This document shows, piece by piece, positions 17,587 through 26,661 of a DNA stretch of 64,000 nucleotides. Source of the stretch: Lachnospiraceae bacterium (GTDB lineage Bacteria > Bacillota > Clostridia > Lachnospirales > Lachnospiraceae). Each line of letters starts with the position of its first letter. Within the stretch, counting starts at the first letter, position 1. The notes under the pieces are model-generated. The model worked only from the letters and a program-made list of their open reading frames with translations, had not been told where the DNA came from and made no database searches. The position numbers and the translations under genes are program-made. The stretch spans positions 1-64,000 of the forward strand of contig JAETNQ010000014.1 of assembly GCA_021772075.1 (NCBI GenBank), written 5' to 3'.

Positions 17587-19387
17587 CCTGCTCCCCCTCT
17601 CTGAAATTCCTTGGGATAACGATCGTTACCGTAGTTCCTTCCCCCAAAGTGCTTTCAAAATGAAGGCCGTATTCCGCCCCGTAATATAAGCGTATCCGCG
17701 TCTGTACATTATGGACGCCCACGCCGTTATTTCCTTCGCTGGCCCGCGATTTATCAAATATGCCTTTCAGGGCAGCCTCGTCCATGCCGATCCCGTTATC
17801 GATCACCTTCAGAATGATGTGATCTCCTTCCCCATATCCCACAATGCGGATCAGCCCCTTGGAGCCTTTATATTTAATGCCATGGTAAATGGCATTTTCC
17901 ACCAAGGGCTGCAGGATCAGGTTAATGATCTCTTCTTTCTTAATGTCCTCCGCCACTTCTATTTCATATTCCAGCTTGTCCCTATAGCGCATTTTCTGGA
18001 TCGTCAGGTAGCTTCCTGCGTAATCCACTTCTTTTTCCAAGGGAATTCTTTCGTTATCGTTACTGATGCTTTGGCGGAGAAGCCTTGCCAGCGCGGAAGT
18101 CATACGCACCACTTCCTTATTTTTTCCTCCCTCCGCCATCCAGATTATGGAGTCCAGCGTATTATACAGAAAATGGGGATTGATCTGGGAGCGGAGAGCC
18201 TTCATCTCGCTTTTGCGCTTTTCCTCCTGCTCATAGATGTTCTGCTCCATCAGCTGGCGTATTTTTGCGGTCATAAGGTTAAAGGAGTTTCCCAGGCTGT
18301 CGATTTCGCTGTCCGACCGGATCACTACGTCCGTATTTTCAAAATTCCCTTTTTCCACCTCTTTCATGGAATCCTTTAATTCTTTGATCGGCCTCGTAAT
18401 GGCCGTGGCAAAAAATATGGCAAGAACCATGGCAATTCCCAGAAGAACCGCTGCTGTCAATACATAGACCGACTCGGTTTCTTTCTTATTCTTCATCAAT
18501 TCGGAAATATCCGCCACGCCGACCACTCTCCATCCGGTTTTCTCGGATACCGATACGGTATAGAGCTTTCCTTCCCCTTCCCCTCTTTCATCGGTGATAA
18601 AATAGCTGTCGGAAGCGCATTCCAGCACCTCTTCGATCCTTTCTTCCTTCAGCCCGTTATAAAGAAGCTGCTGTTTCGGATGGTAAATAATTTTCCCCGC
18701 TTCATCCACAATAAATACATAGCTGTTCGTGGCAAGGCTGTTATTCTCGCACAAATCTTTTAAGAGCTTATAGTTCAGGTCGATAAAAAAAACGCCGCCG
18801 TTTTTCCCCGTCTGCGGATTTTCGATTCCCTTTCCCAGAGTCACTACCCACTTATAATTATTGCGTATCACATGCTGGACATGGGAAGCCGTCAATATGC
18901 TCCCATCCCCCTTCAGCGCCTCTTCGAACCATTCCACATCCTGCAGGGATACGTTTTCATTCAGTTTGTCCGCGCCCCCGTTGATAATAAAATCCCGCTC
19001 CGGCGTCACTACCGCAATATTGGAAATATCCTGCCTCGCTTCCACGACCGTATTAAACTGGGTCACGATGCGCCCGTAGACTTCCTCGGTCTCCTCCTTC
19101 GGCATTTTCATAAACAAATACTTTTGTACATCCCCTCCCTGAATGATCATAGAAGAAATATTTTCCATGTAATCGATATAAGAATCAATATCCCTGTTTA
19201 CCTGGCGCACCAGGCGCGAAGTATAATCCGTCGAATTTTCCAAAACAGTCTTTTTGGTATAATCTACGGATATCAAAAGGAAGATAGCCATCGTAATGAC
19301 GATCAGCAGGGAAAACAAACATAGCATTGTGGTTTTCACGCTTTTAAACAGCGATAAAACCGTAAAGCGATTCTTTTTTCCAGACAT
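17573..19387 (-). CDS. YesM/LytS-family sensor histidine kinase
   Basis: A 604-residue membrane kinase. Transmembrane helix 1 is at about 17-37, an extracellular Cache-type sensor at about 40-280, transmembrane helix 2 at about 295-320 and HAMP at about 320-375. The HisKA_5 phosphoacceptor block is QINPHFLYNTLDSIIWM (His near 400), and the C-terminal HATPase has LQPLVENAIYHGI and DNGIGM. It autophosphorylates on the His and passes phosphate to the regulator encoded one base upstream. The adjacent sugar-binding protein suggests it senses a bound sugar indirectly. Confidence 0.9.
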   Translation of the reverse strand: MSGKKNRFTVLSLFKSVKTTMLCLFSLLIVITMAIFLLISVDYTKKTVLENSTDYTSRLVRQVNRDIDSYIDYMENISSMIIQGGDVQKYLFMKMPKEETEEVYGRIVTQFNTVVEARQDISNIAVVTPERDFIINGGADKLNENVSLQDVEWFEEALKGDGSILTASHVQHVIRNNYKWVVTLGKGIENPQTGKNGGVFFIDLNYKLLKDLCENNSLATNSYVFIVDEAGKIIYHPKQQLLYNGLKEERIEEVLECASDSYFITDERGEGEGKLYTVSVSEKTGWRVVGVADISELMKNKKETESVYVLTAAVLLGIAMVLAIFFATAITRPIKELKDSMKEVEKGNFENTDVVIRSDSEIDSLGNSFNLMTAKIRQLMEQNIYEQEEKRKSEMKALRSQINPHFLYNTLDSIIWMAEGGKNKEVVRMTSALARLLRQSISNDNERIPLEKEVDYAGSYLTIQKMRYRDKLEYEIEVAEDIKKEEIINLILQPLVENAIYHGIKYKGSKGLIRIVGYGEGDHIILKVIDNGIGMDEAALKGIFDKSRASEGNNGVGVHNVQTRIRLYYGAEYGLHFESTLGEGTTVTIVIPRNFREGEQDEST

Positions 19388-21004
19388 TTACTTCCTCATT
19401 TCCTTTGCGTATTCCGTAGGCGTTTTCCCCGTAATTTTCTTAAAAGCGATGCTGAAATAATGGGAATCGTTAAAGCCCACCCGCTCCGCAATCTCATAAT
19501 TTTTCATATCCGTATGTTCCAGCAGTTCTTTCGCCTTCTGCATCCTAAGCCCGATCAGCACATCCATGAAGGTCGTCCCTGTCACCTGTTTGAAAATGGC
19601 GCTGAACCGGCTGGTGCTGATATTCAGATAAGAACAGACCGAATGAAGGCTCAGATCGCAGTCGCTGTAATTTCTTTCAATATAGTCCATAGCCATTACC
19701 GCATATTTTTTGCCTCCTATATTTTTCTGGCTGTCCATCCACTCGCCGGTCTCCTTGCAGTAAGAAGCCAGAATATCCAGCGCCTCCTTCAGCTGTCCGG
19801 CCGCCAGCGCCCTGTCCAGCACATCTTCTCCGGAAGCCGTCCTCTGGCATCCCTCTGTTTCCGACAGCCGACAAAGCTCGTCCATCATATCCACTACCCG
19901 CTGCAGGACGACTCCCGCGCTCCTCCTGTCATAACGGCATTCGCACAGTTCTTTTTCCATATCTTCAAAGTCATGCTCTATCTTCCGGCTTTCATTTCCT
20001 TTCACATGATTGGCTATCCTGTCCAGAAACCCATCCACATCCGCCTGGCGTTTTCCTTCCCGTATTTCTTCTATTTCCATCACATGGTTTCCGCCCATGA
20101 TATAATGGTACTCCAAGGCTTCTTCCGCTTCTTCGTAAGATTTATATATATTTTCCGTCTCCGTCACGTAACTTCCCAAGCCGATATTGACCGCAAGCTG
20201 CATAATCCGGTTCATCTGCCCGATGATCTCCCGGCAGATGTTTTTTACTTTCTGCCGGAACTCCGCCGAACGGTTTGAATGCAGAAGAATATAAGTGCGG
20301 TGGTCCTTTCCCTGGCAGACTTCCCCGGCTTTGCTTTTTTCCACGATCTCCTGACTGATATTATGCAATACGAAAGCCATAAGGGCGCTCTCCCTTTTTC
20401 GTTCCTCATCCAGCTTATAGCCGGAACGCGCATAGATATCCAGCTCGACCACAGCCACACGGTATACGGCGGAGTCCAGGTTCAGGCCGACTTTCGCCAG
20501 TTCCCTGCGTATTTCCTCATCCGACTTGCTGCCTCTGATCAGATGAAGCAGCGCATCGGAATAAAGGAGCTGCTGCCCCTTCCGATAAGCAGATTCCAAT
20601 TCCGATATTTTCTTTTCCGCTTTTCGTTCCTTATCCAGTTCTGTTTTCAGATCCAGCAGCACATCGCCCATTTCCTCAGCCGTAATAGGCTTTAATAAAT
20701 ATTCCTTTACTCCATAGCGAATCGCTTTCTTCGCATAGTCAAAATCATCGTATCCGCTTAAAATAATAATTTTTATGGCAGGATGATCTTCGCTCAGCTT
20801 TTCGCTTAACTGCATTCCGTCCATATATGGCATGCAAATATCCGTAAGAACAACATCCACAGGATTTTTCTCTATAAATTCCAAAGCCTCTTTTCCGTTT
20901 TCGCAGCTGCCGGCCAGTTCATATCCATACTTCTCCCATTGCACATTATCGCTGACAGCCTCCCGGATCAGCGCTTCATCATCCACAAGTAATATCCGAT
21001 ACAT
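19388..21004 (-). CDS. YesN-family response regulator with AraC output
   Basis: A 538-residue regulator. The N-terminal receiver (1-120) has RILLVDDEA and phosphoacceptor Asp in VVLTDICMP. The central region (about 130-400) is a helical linker seen in large YesN proteins. The C-terminal AraC double helix-turn-helix (about 435-538) contains LSLHSVCSYLNISTSRFSAIFK and IAERVGFNDSHYFSIAFKKITG. It is the first gene of a four-gene operon with the kinase, the binding protein and the 149-aa gene. Target genes are probably nearby sugar genes. fucU lies directly upstream. Confidence 0.9.
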   Translation of the reverse strand: MYRILLVDDEALIREAVSDNVQWEKYGYELAGSCENGKEALEFIEKNPVDVVLTDICMPYMDGMQLSEKLSEDHPAIKIIILSGYDDFDYAKKAIRYGVKEYLLKPITAEEMGDVLLDLKTELDKERKAEKKISELESAYRKGQQLLYSDALLHLIRGSKSDEEIRRELAKVGLNLDSAVYRVAVVELDIYARSGYKLDEERKRESALMAFVLHNISQEIVEKSKAGEVCQGKDHRTYILLHSNRSAEFRQKVKNICREIIGQMNRIMQLAVNIGLGSYVTETENIYKSYEEAEEALEYHYIMGGNHVMEIEEIREGKRQADVDGFLDRIANHVKGNESRKIEHDFEDMEKELCECRYDRRSAGVVLQRVVDMMDELCRLSETEGCQRTASGEDVLDRALAAGQLKEALDILASYCKETGEWMDSQKNIGGKKYAVMAMDYIERNYSDCDLSLHSVCSYLNISTSRFSAIFKQVTGTTFMDVLIGLRMQKAKELLEHTDMKNYEIAERVGFNDSHYFSIAFKKITGKTPTEYAKEMRK

Positions 21005-21046
21005 CCCCTGCCCCGCTCCTTTCTCTCCGCCGGACCCTGAAATCTA

Positions 21047-21097
21047 AAATGCAGTATTCCCCTTTATAAGCATTCCTAAAAGGAAAATACTGCATTT
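21047..21097. promoter_or_regulatory. Inverted repeat between fucU and the YesN operon
   Basis: AAATGCAGTATT (21047-21058) is the exact complement of AATACTGCATTT (21086-21097), with inner CCTTT/AAAGG pairing. The U-run after it is weak in either direction, so it may be an operator or a processing hairpin rather than a simple terminator. Confidence 0.5.
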
Positions 21098-21136
21098 CTT
21101 TACAAAAAGTGCATAAATAATTGTTCAGGGATTTTA

Positions 21137-21580
21137 CTACTTATCGACTACAACGCCTTTTTGCAGCATAATATTCGCGTAAAGCGCTGTTTCCCCTGTA
21201 GCGATGATCGCATATACTTTCTTTGCTTCCTCGTAAAAAGCAAAACGTTCGATCTGTCCGATCGCATCCGCTCCCCGTTCATCATGGCAGGCCGTGATTT
21301 TTTCATAAGTCTTCCAGATCGGCGTCTCCACCGTATCCCCGGGCATCACTTCCATCAGGTTTACCGGCTTCTCCACATAAGTATCCAGGGGAAATACCTG
21401 CAGGATAGCGTCCAGTATCTCAGGAATACCATGTCCGTCCATACGGATGACAATCGCATCCTTTCCCATGGACTCCGCCGGGAAATTGCCGTCGGCGATT
21501 ACCAGCCTGTCGCTGTGGCCCATTTCACACAATACCTTCAATAATTCGGGGGATAAGATCCCCGGAACTCCTTTTAACAT
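21137..21580 (-). CDS. fucU: L-fucose mutarotase
   Basis: A 147-residue FucU/RbsD-type mutarotase that interconverts alpha and beta anomers of L-fucose, feeding the isomerase. Family landmarks are MLKGVPGILSPELLKVLCEMGHSDRLVIADGNFP at the N terminus (His and Asp of the active site in GHSD and ADGNF, broken here only for description) and the C-terminal EETALYAN-like stretch GETALYANIML. The length fits FucU (about 140). It lies alone between an acyltransferase-like gene and the YesN operon on the same strand, 15.6 kb from fucI. Confidence 0.92.
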   Translation of the reverse strand: MLKGVPGILSPELLKVLCEMGHSDRLVIADGNFPAESMGKDAIVIRMDGHGIPEILDAILQVFPLDTYVEKPVNLMEVMPGDTVETPIWKTYEKITACHDERGADAIGQIERFAFYEEAKKVYAIIATGETALYANIMLQKGVVVDK

Positions 21581-21709
21581 CGCAAACCCTCCAATCCATC
21601 AACATTCCTATGCTTTTGCAGACAGCATACTTTTACAAAATCCTACTAAAATAGTATCATGTCGTCCGCGCAAAAAATCGAAAAATAATGGCATAATATA
21701 TAACATTTT

Positions 21710-22849
21710 TCACTTCCTGCGATTATATCCTCTTACCATAAGCTCCGTCACAATCATTGACAGCAGCGCAAGAAGCCAGCATTGATAGCTCTTAAAGCTC
21801 TCATAACCATGGATTCCCAAAGCAATAAAATATACCGTTACATGCAAAGCATAATACTTGGATATATGCCTGCTATAATATAGAAGCTGCTTTGCAGCAG
21901 GATTCTTTGGTTCGCTCGTTTTGCCGTCCTTTCTGCCGGTTCTTCCGATAAAGAAAAAGATTATGGCAAAAACAAAGATGTGTGCCATGCTTGCCATGAC
22001 ATGCCAGAAGTCCGGCTGTGTATACCCATCCACCAGCACAGCCCGCATTTCTGATATATCCGAACCATATTTTCCGAATATCAGTACCCACCATATGATG
22101 ACAGCCACGGTACTGGGGATAGCCAATATCTTGTAAAATCCCGCTTTATCCTTAACATGCCGCAGGATTTTGCCAAAAGCAACTCCGAACAATGCATAGG
22201 ACAGAAAATAAAGCGGCGTAAAAGAAACAAAATCCGCTTCTCCAATCAAAAGCTTTATCATATATCCAAGTACCGGCACATTCACAGGTTTTCCATAAAG
22301 AAACGGCGCAGCTATACTGACTGCCACACCGGCTGTCACATACCCTGCAATTTCCGTCCATAAGCCGGCTTTCGGGGCGTGACCGCGTTTGATATCCAGT
22401 TTTTTAAACAATGCCAATACAAGATATATGATTCCGGTAATAAAAAAGATATTGGTGTATTGAATGTATATCTCTATCAAAAATTTGAAATTCCCCATCC
22501 CGGTTTCCGACAGGTTTCCGCGTACGAAAGGATAAGGTATCAGCAGCGCGGCCACATAAGCCATATTATTCAGATACTGATAGAATACCATGCGGATACC
22601 GCTCTTTGCCAATTCCGCCGGCGCCGCATTCCTGCTGTAAACAGTTCCGATTCCCATAACAAAGATGAAAATAGCTGCACCGGACATGGTGGCAAACATA
22701 TAAATCCCCTGGGTAATGGAGTCCTCCATGGACAAGGTTGCCTGAAACGCATGAATCAGGTAAATAAACAGCATAAAAACACCCTTCAGATAATCGAACT
22801 CCCTCTGTCTTCCGGTATTGATTTCTTCCTGTGAAAAAACATTGTTCAT
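21710..22849 (-). CDS. Acyltransferase-3-like integral membrane protein
   Basis: A 379-residue protein with about ten hydrophobic helices. The start is set at ATG 22849 because AAGGAGGAAG lies just upstream; a longer open frame upstream is not supported by a ribosome site. The N-terminal REFDYLKGVFMLFIYLIHAF resembles the first helix of acyltransferase-3/OpgC-like proteins (a K/R...H motif). The substrate is unknown. The C terminus LMVRGYNRRK is cytoplasmic and basic. It is on the same strand as the decayed cluster upstream, with a 197-bp gap to the cyclic-nucleotide-binding gene. Confidence 0.65.
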   Translation of the reverse strand: MNNVFSQEEINTGRQREFDYLKGVFMLFIYLIHAFQATLSMEDSITQGIYMFATMSGAAIFIFVMGIGTVYSRNAAPAELAKSGIRMVFYQYLNNMAYVAALLIPYPFVRGNLSETGMGNFKFLIEIYIQYTNIFFITGIIYLVLALFKKLDIKRGHAPKAGLWTEIAGYVTAGVAVSIAAPFLYGKPVNVPVLGYMIKLLIGEADFVSFTPLYFLSYALFGVAFGKILRHVKDKAGFYKILAIPSTVAVIIWWVLIFGKYGSDISEMRAVLVDGYTQPDFWHVMASMAHIFVFAIIFFFIGRTGRKDGKTSEPKNPAAKQLLYYSRHISKYYALHVTVYFIALGIHGYESFKSYQCWLLALLSMIVTELMVRGYNRRK

Positions 22850-23046
22850 CTTCTTCCTCCTTATGTTCTTTTCCGGCATAAAACGGCTTAACATACCGCA
22901 GGAGGCGCTTTTTTCTTCCGCCATGAGCCGTATACGGAGAACGTCCCTTTTTCCCCCATGGGCGCGCTCAAAAAATATCTCAACGGCATGGCACGCCATA
23001 TCCATATTTTGATTTGTCAAGTATAATCCGGCATCTCAGACTCTCC

Positions 23047-23502
23047 TTAAAGATGAAAACCGTTCATGCTGTACTGCCTAATCTTGTTTTTCATTTCTTC
23101 CGTTCTCTTCTTATTAATATCCTGCTTTTCGTAAATATCGTCCAGCAGAAGGTCAATATTTTTCTGCATCAGCATATTGGTATGCACCATGTTCTGCATG
23201 ATATCAATTGCATTTCTGGGATTATTTCTAATAAACTCTTCCAAAGAATCCTTTGTAATACGCATCAGCAGTACATCGTCATAGGCGACTACCGTATAAA
23301 TGCTGGGCTGGCCGGAAAGCACATGAATTTCGCCGAAACACTTCGACTTGGAATAAATCCCAATCAGATGCTCTTCCTTTTCCCCATACCGGATATAAAC
23401 CGCCACAGAACCGGATATGATTTTGTACATTTCCTCATAAGTCCCGCCCTCTTTTATAATAATATCGTCTGCATGAAATTTCAGCATTGCTGCATTTTCC
23501 AT
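23047..23502 (-). CDS. Cyclic nucleotide-binding (CAP-ED) domain protein
   Basis: A 151-residue protein with one cNMP-binding fold at about 8-115: DIIIKEGGTYEEMYKIISGSV, then KCFGEIHVLSG (phosphate-binding cassette position). It lacks the usual Arg of true cAMP sites, so the ligand is uncertain. The C-terminal helix is charged (DDIYEKQDINKKRTEEMKNK), and no helix-turn-helix is present, so it is not a CRP-type transcription factor. Its ATG follows the stop of the symporter fragment with no gap, so the two are translationally coupled and probably work together. Confidence 0.75.
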   Translation of the reverse strand: MENAAMLKFHADDIIIKEGGTYEEMYKIISGSVAVYIRYGEKEEHLIGIYSKSKCFGEIHVLSGQPSIYTVVAYDDVLLMRITKDSLEEFIRNNPRNAIDIMQNMVHTNMLMQKNIDLLLDDIYEKQDINKKRTEEMKNKIRQYSMNGFHL

Positions 23503-24123
23503 TTACATCCCGTCCCTTCCTCTTGCAACATATGTATTTTTCTTTTGCCTCAGCCTTTCCGCATCCAGCATGTCAAGATCTGCGGCCAGTTCCACAAGCT
23601 CCGTCTGCAGACAGAACAGATTCACCGCGGTAGCGGCAAATTCCAGTATCACATTGAGGGCAATGGTAACCGCTATGGCCTCCATGGGAATTTTAAGCTG
23701 GACAAACAAAATAGTATAGCAGGTCAGCGCGCCGCCGGGAATAGGAGGCGCCGCCACCGCCAGCACAATGGCGATGAGAAAAGCCGTAGCCAGCCATACC
23801 GGAGAAACCGTCACACCGTAAATTTCCGCCATACAAAATCCTACTGCCAGGAACATAACAGAAACTCCCGGCATAAAGATAACCTGCCCTAAAGGGACAC
23901 CGAAATTGACGATTCTTTTGTCAATCCCAAGGTCTTTCTCACAGCACTCCATATTCACCCCGAAAGCGGCGGAGGACGATGCCGTGGTCAGCGCAATGAA
24001 AAAGGTGGGCATCATCTTTTCCAGCAATATCCCGGGGGAAACCTTTCTCCTTACGCATACCAGCACCAGATATGCCGCCAGAAGAATAACATCTCCCATT
24101 CCCTGAAGGTAAAATGCCCGCAC
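23503..24123 (-). pseudogene. C-terminal fragment of a dicarboxylate/amino-acid:cation symporter
   Basis: About 200 residues match only the C-terminal half of DAACS-family (GltP-like) symporters: FFIALTTASSSAAFG is the family's serine-rich reentrant loop, FGVPLGQVIFMPG and APPIPGGALTCY are the transport motifs. Intact members have about 400 residues with eight helices, so the N-terminal half is missing. The 5' end of the homology runs directly into the 3' end of the phosphopantetheinyl transferase gene, in another frame, which looks like a deletion junction near 24090-24110. The coupled cyclic-nucleotide-binding gene downstream is intact. Confidence 0.75.
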
Positions 24124-24761
24124 CGAAAGGCTTCTGCCCCGTCACGCTTCCATCCGACGGCAATTTTTCCCTGTGGTGAAATGGTTATCCCAAAAGCATC
24201 CAGCGAAAGGCTAAGTCCTGTCCCCACTGCTTTCAAAAGGCTTTCTTTTAACGTCCACAGCCGGAAAAATGCTTCGTTCTGCTGTTCGCTTCCCTGCTGC
24301 CCGGCAATAAAATCATACTCCTTCCGGGTGAAAAAACGTTGTGCAAGAGCCAGATCCGCCTGCTGTACCTGCTCAATATCACAGCCGGTCTCTACACCTG
24401 CAAACGCCGCCAGAACCCTGCTGCCGGAATGGGACAGGTTAAAATGAATATGCGGATACCCGGGCAGATAAGGCTTTCCATTTTCCCGGTAAGACACCGC
24501 GGTCTCCCGCTCACACAGGTCATACGCGGACAGTCCCTTGTCCATCAGAATCCCCGCTCCAAGAGAAAGCCTTTTGTCCTTTACAAAAAGACAGGAATCC
24601 ACCTTCCGCCTCCGTTCATGGGACATCATTTTATAGTATTCGGAAAAATAAACCTCATTCTCCAACTCCCGCGTATCCAGCCAGTACAGGACTGCTCCGG
24701 TTTCTTCGCAGACACGGGTGCGCAGGCTGTACAGCGTGGGCAAAGGCTTCTCCCTTCTCAT
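24051..24761 (-). CDS. 4'-Phosphopantetheinyl transferase (Sfp type), 3' end probably replaced
   Basis: Transfers the phosphopantetheine arm of CoA to carrier domains of NRPS/PKS enzymes. Motifs are GCDIEQV near residue 125 (Mg2+-binding Asp) and FRLWTLKESLLKAVG near 170. The Sfp-like core is complete to about residue 215. The final 15-20 residues (LFFWRHIWCWYA) do not look family-like and derive from out-of-frame reading into the symporter fragment, so the true 3' end was probably deleted. The start ATG overlaps the MATE stop (ATGA). Its partner would be the NRPS remnant upstream, now lost. Residual activity is uncertain. Confidence 0.8.
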   Translation of the reverse strand: MRREKPLPTLYSLRTRVCEETGAVLYWLDTRELENEVYFSEYYKMMSHERRRKVDSCLFVKDKRLSLGAGILMDKGLSAYDLCERETAVSYRENGKPYLPGYPHIHFNLSHSGSRVLAAFAGVETGCDIEQVQQADLALAQRFFTRKEYDFIAGQQGSEQQNEAFFRLWTLKESLLKAVGTGLSLSLDAFGITISPQGKIAVGWKRDGAEAFRCGHFTFREWEMLFFWRHIWCWYA

Positions 24762-26641
24762 CTTCCCTGCGTCCTTTCTATTTTCAGTTCCATAATCGTG
24801 TTATTCATATTCAACACTCTCATATACTGAAAATCCGACATGATTTTCCGGATCAGGGCAATTCCTCCTAAGGCGATCTTTTCGGTTTCCTTTTCTTTTG
24901 CCTGATATTCCAAAGGATTAAAAGGTACACCGTCATCCCGTACCCGCAGAATATAGCTGCCGTCCTGAATGGTAAAGCTGATATCAATAAAATTCCTTTT
25001 ATTAAAATTTCTTTTATTAAAATTTCTTTTATTAAAATTCCTTTTATCCCCCTGATATCCATAGCGGACAATATTCGCACAAATTTCCTCAAGGGCAAGT
25101 CCAATCAGCTTTGCATCCTTTTCCCTGATATTGTTTTCTCCGCAAAAGGCAAACAAAACATCCCTGAGCTTTATGACATCTTCCATATGATTTTCTATAG
25201 AAAAATCCAGATAAGTTTCCTCCACTATTTCAGGAAGCATATATCTGCCGCCGGAAGGGAATCTGCCGGTTTTCTGTCCCCCCATCCGGTAAAGGACGCA
25301 TAACAGAATCGTAAAAGCCTCGCTTACCACTGCCGCCGCGCACACCCCAGGAAGCCCCATCCAGAAGATTCCTGCCAGCGTAAAAGGCACAACCACCCCA
25401 AAGCCCTGCAACACCGTAATCACTGTAGAAAGTCCCGGCTGCAGGATTGTCTGATAATAGGACATTAAAAATTTATTATAAACATAAAAGGGAAAACTAA
25501 GTGCAAAGATACGCAGTGCCAGCCTGCACATTTCCAGCATGTCGCCTCCCCTGATGCCAAACATCCCGGCAATCCACTGGGGGAACAAAAGAAACAAAAC
25601 CATTAAAGCCGCAATGGTAAGGTAGCTATAGGCAAGCACCCTTTTGCACAGTGCACGAATCCCGTAATAATCCCTTTCTCCATAAAGAATCCCTGCAATA
25701 TTGGGAATCAGGCCAATCACCCCTCCTACGCACAGTTCCGCGATCAGCACCGCGTTCGCACACACAGAATAGATTGCCATAGAGTCATTTCCCAGAAACC
25801 GCACAATAGCCGAATTGATAATCACAGATTTGAAAGCGGACATCAACGTAAATGCCGCGCTGGGAATCCCTGCCCCTATGGCCATTTTCACATATGTTAA
25901 CATGCCTGCCTTTTTTCTGTCGGACTTTGCCCGGCCTTCATAAGCCGTAAGCTCTGAGGATTCCAGTATCTTTGTATGCCTTGAAAGCTTCAGCATCCTG
26001 TTTTTTGACCGGAAATAAAAAAGCACCGTCGCCATTCCTGCCAGATAGCCAATTACGGTGGACAGGGCGCTTCCTGCCATTCCCATATGGAAAACTTTAA
26101 GGAACAGAATGTCCAGCGCCAGATTCACCCCGTTGGCAATCAGAAAAAGAGCTCTCCCCAATTGGGGATGATTGTCCGAATTCATAAAATAACAGAAAAT
26201 AATTGCAATGGTCAGAATCGGGATTCCGCCGAAGTTTACCGCGATATACGGCTCCACCAGCGCCGCCATCCGGTCATTTCCGGCAAGGGCATAAGCCAGC
26301 GTTTCCGGCAGGAAAGGGGTAAGCAGGGCAAAGAGGCAGGATATGGCGGCTCCCGCCGCCAGGGAAGCTGTAAACACGCCTCCCGCTTCCTCCATTTTAC
26401 GCTTTCCCAAAAGCACCGCCGCTTCCGCAGCGCCTCCCATAGCCAGCGTCAGCGCCGGCATCTGGAGGAGCAGCAGCACAGGCATGGAAAGCTCGATAGC
26501 CGCCATGGCGTCCGGTCCCAAAATATTGCCCACAATCATGCCGTCCACCACATTGCCAAGCTGCATGGCGACAGTCATCAGCACCCCCGGCAGAATATAC
26601 TGGTGAATTTTTTTATGAATTAAAAACGCATTTCTTTCCAT
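24758..26641 (-). CDS. MATE-family exporter fused to an RsbW-like ATPase domain
   Basis: A 627-residue fusion. Residues about 1-455 form a 12-helix MATE antiporter (LPGVLMTVAMQLGNVVDGMIVGNILG at the N terminus). Residues about 480-627 form a GHKL/HATPase_c_2 domain of the anti-sigma RsbW type, with N-box EEICANIVRYGY and DDGVPFNP. The two are joined in one frame. Inside the ATPase domain is a tandem KRNFN repeat (see 24986-25045). As part of the NRPS-PPTase region it is a plausible product exporter or efflux pump. The role of the ATPase domain is unknown. Confidence 0.8.
   Translation of the reverse strand: MERNAFLIHKKIHQYILPGVLMTVAMQLGNVVDGMIVGNILGPDAMAAIELSMPVLLLLQMPALTLAMGGAAEAAVLLGKRKMEEAGGVFTASLAAGAAISCLFALLTPFLPETLAYALAGNDRMAALVEPYIAVNFGGIPILTIAIIFCYFMNSDNHPQLGRALFLIANGVNLALDILFLKVFHMGMAGSALSTVIGYLAGMATVLFYFRSKNRMLKLSRHTKILESSELTAYEGRAKSDRKKAGMLTYVKMAIGAGIPSAAFTLMSAFKSVIINSAIVRFLGNDSMAIYSVCANAVLIAELCVGGVIGLIPNIAGILYGERDYYGIRALCKRVLAYSYLTIAALMVLFLLFPQWIAGMFGIRGGDMLEMCRLALRIFALSFPFYVYNKFLMSYYQTILQPGLSTVITVLQGFGVVVPFTLAGIFWMGLPGVCAAAVVSEAFTILLCVLYRMGGQKTGRFPSGGRYMLPEIVEETYLDFSIENHMEDVIKLRDVLFAFCGENNIREKDAKLIGLALEEICANIVRYGYQGDKRNFNKRNFNKRNFNKRNFIDISFTIQDGSYILRVRDDGVPFNPLEYQAKEKETEKIALGGIALIRKIMSDFQYMRVLNMNNTIMELKIERTQGR
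24986..25045 (-). repeat. Four 15-bp tandem repeats in the MATE-ATPase gene
   Basis: Four contiguous 15-bp units of the form ATTAAAATTTCTTTT (on plus) encode KRNFN repeats on minus. Units 2-3 are identical and the outer units differ by one or two bases. They are in frame within the ATPase domain, between the N-box and the later G-boxes. Copy-number change would keep frame (15 bp). Confidence 0.85.
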
Positions 26642-26661
26642 AGGCTTCCCCGTTCCCCCAA

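Noticed and set aside
22850-23020. Extension of the acyltransferase-like gene to 23020
   Set aside because: The ribosome site AAGGAGGAAG fits ATG 22849; the extra 57 residues are not membrane-like and carry no signal.
24986-25045. CRISPR-like array
   Set aside because: Units are 15 bp, directly abutting without spacers, and lie inside a coding frame.
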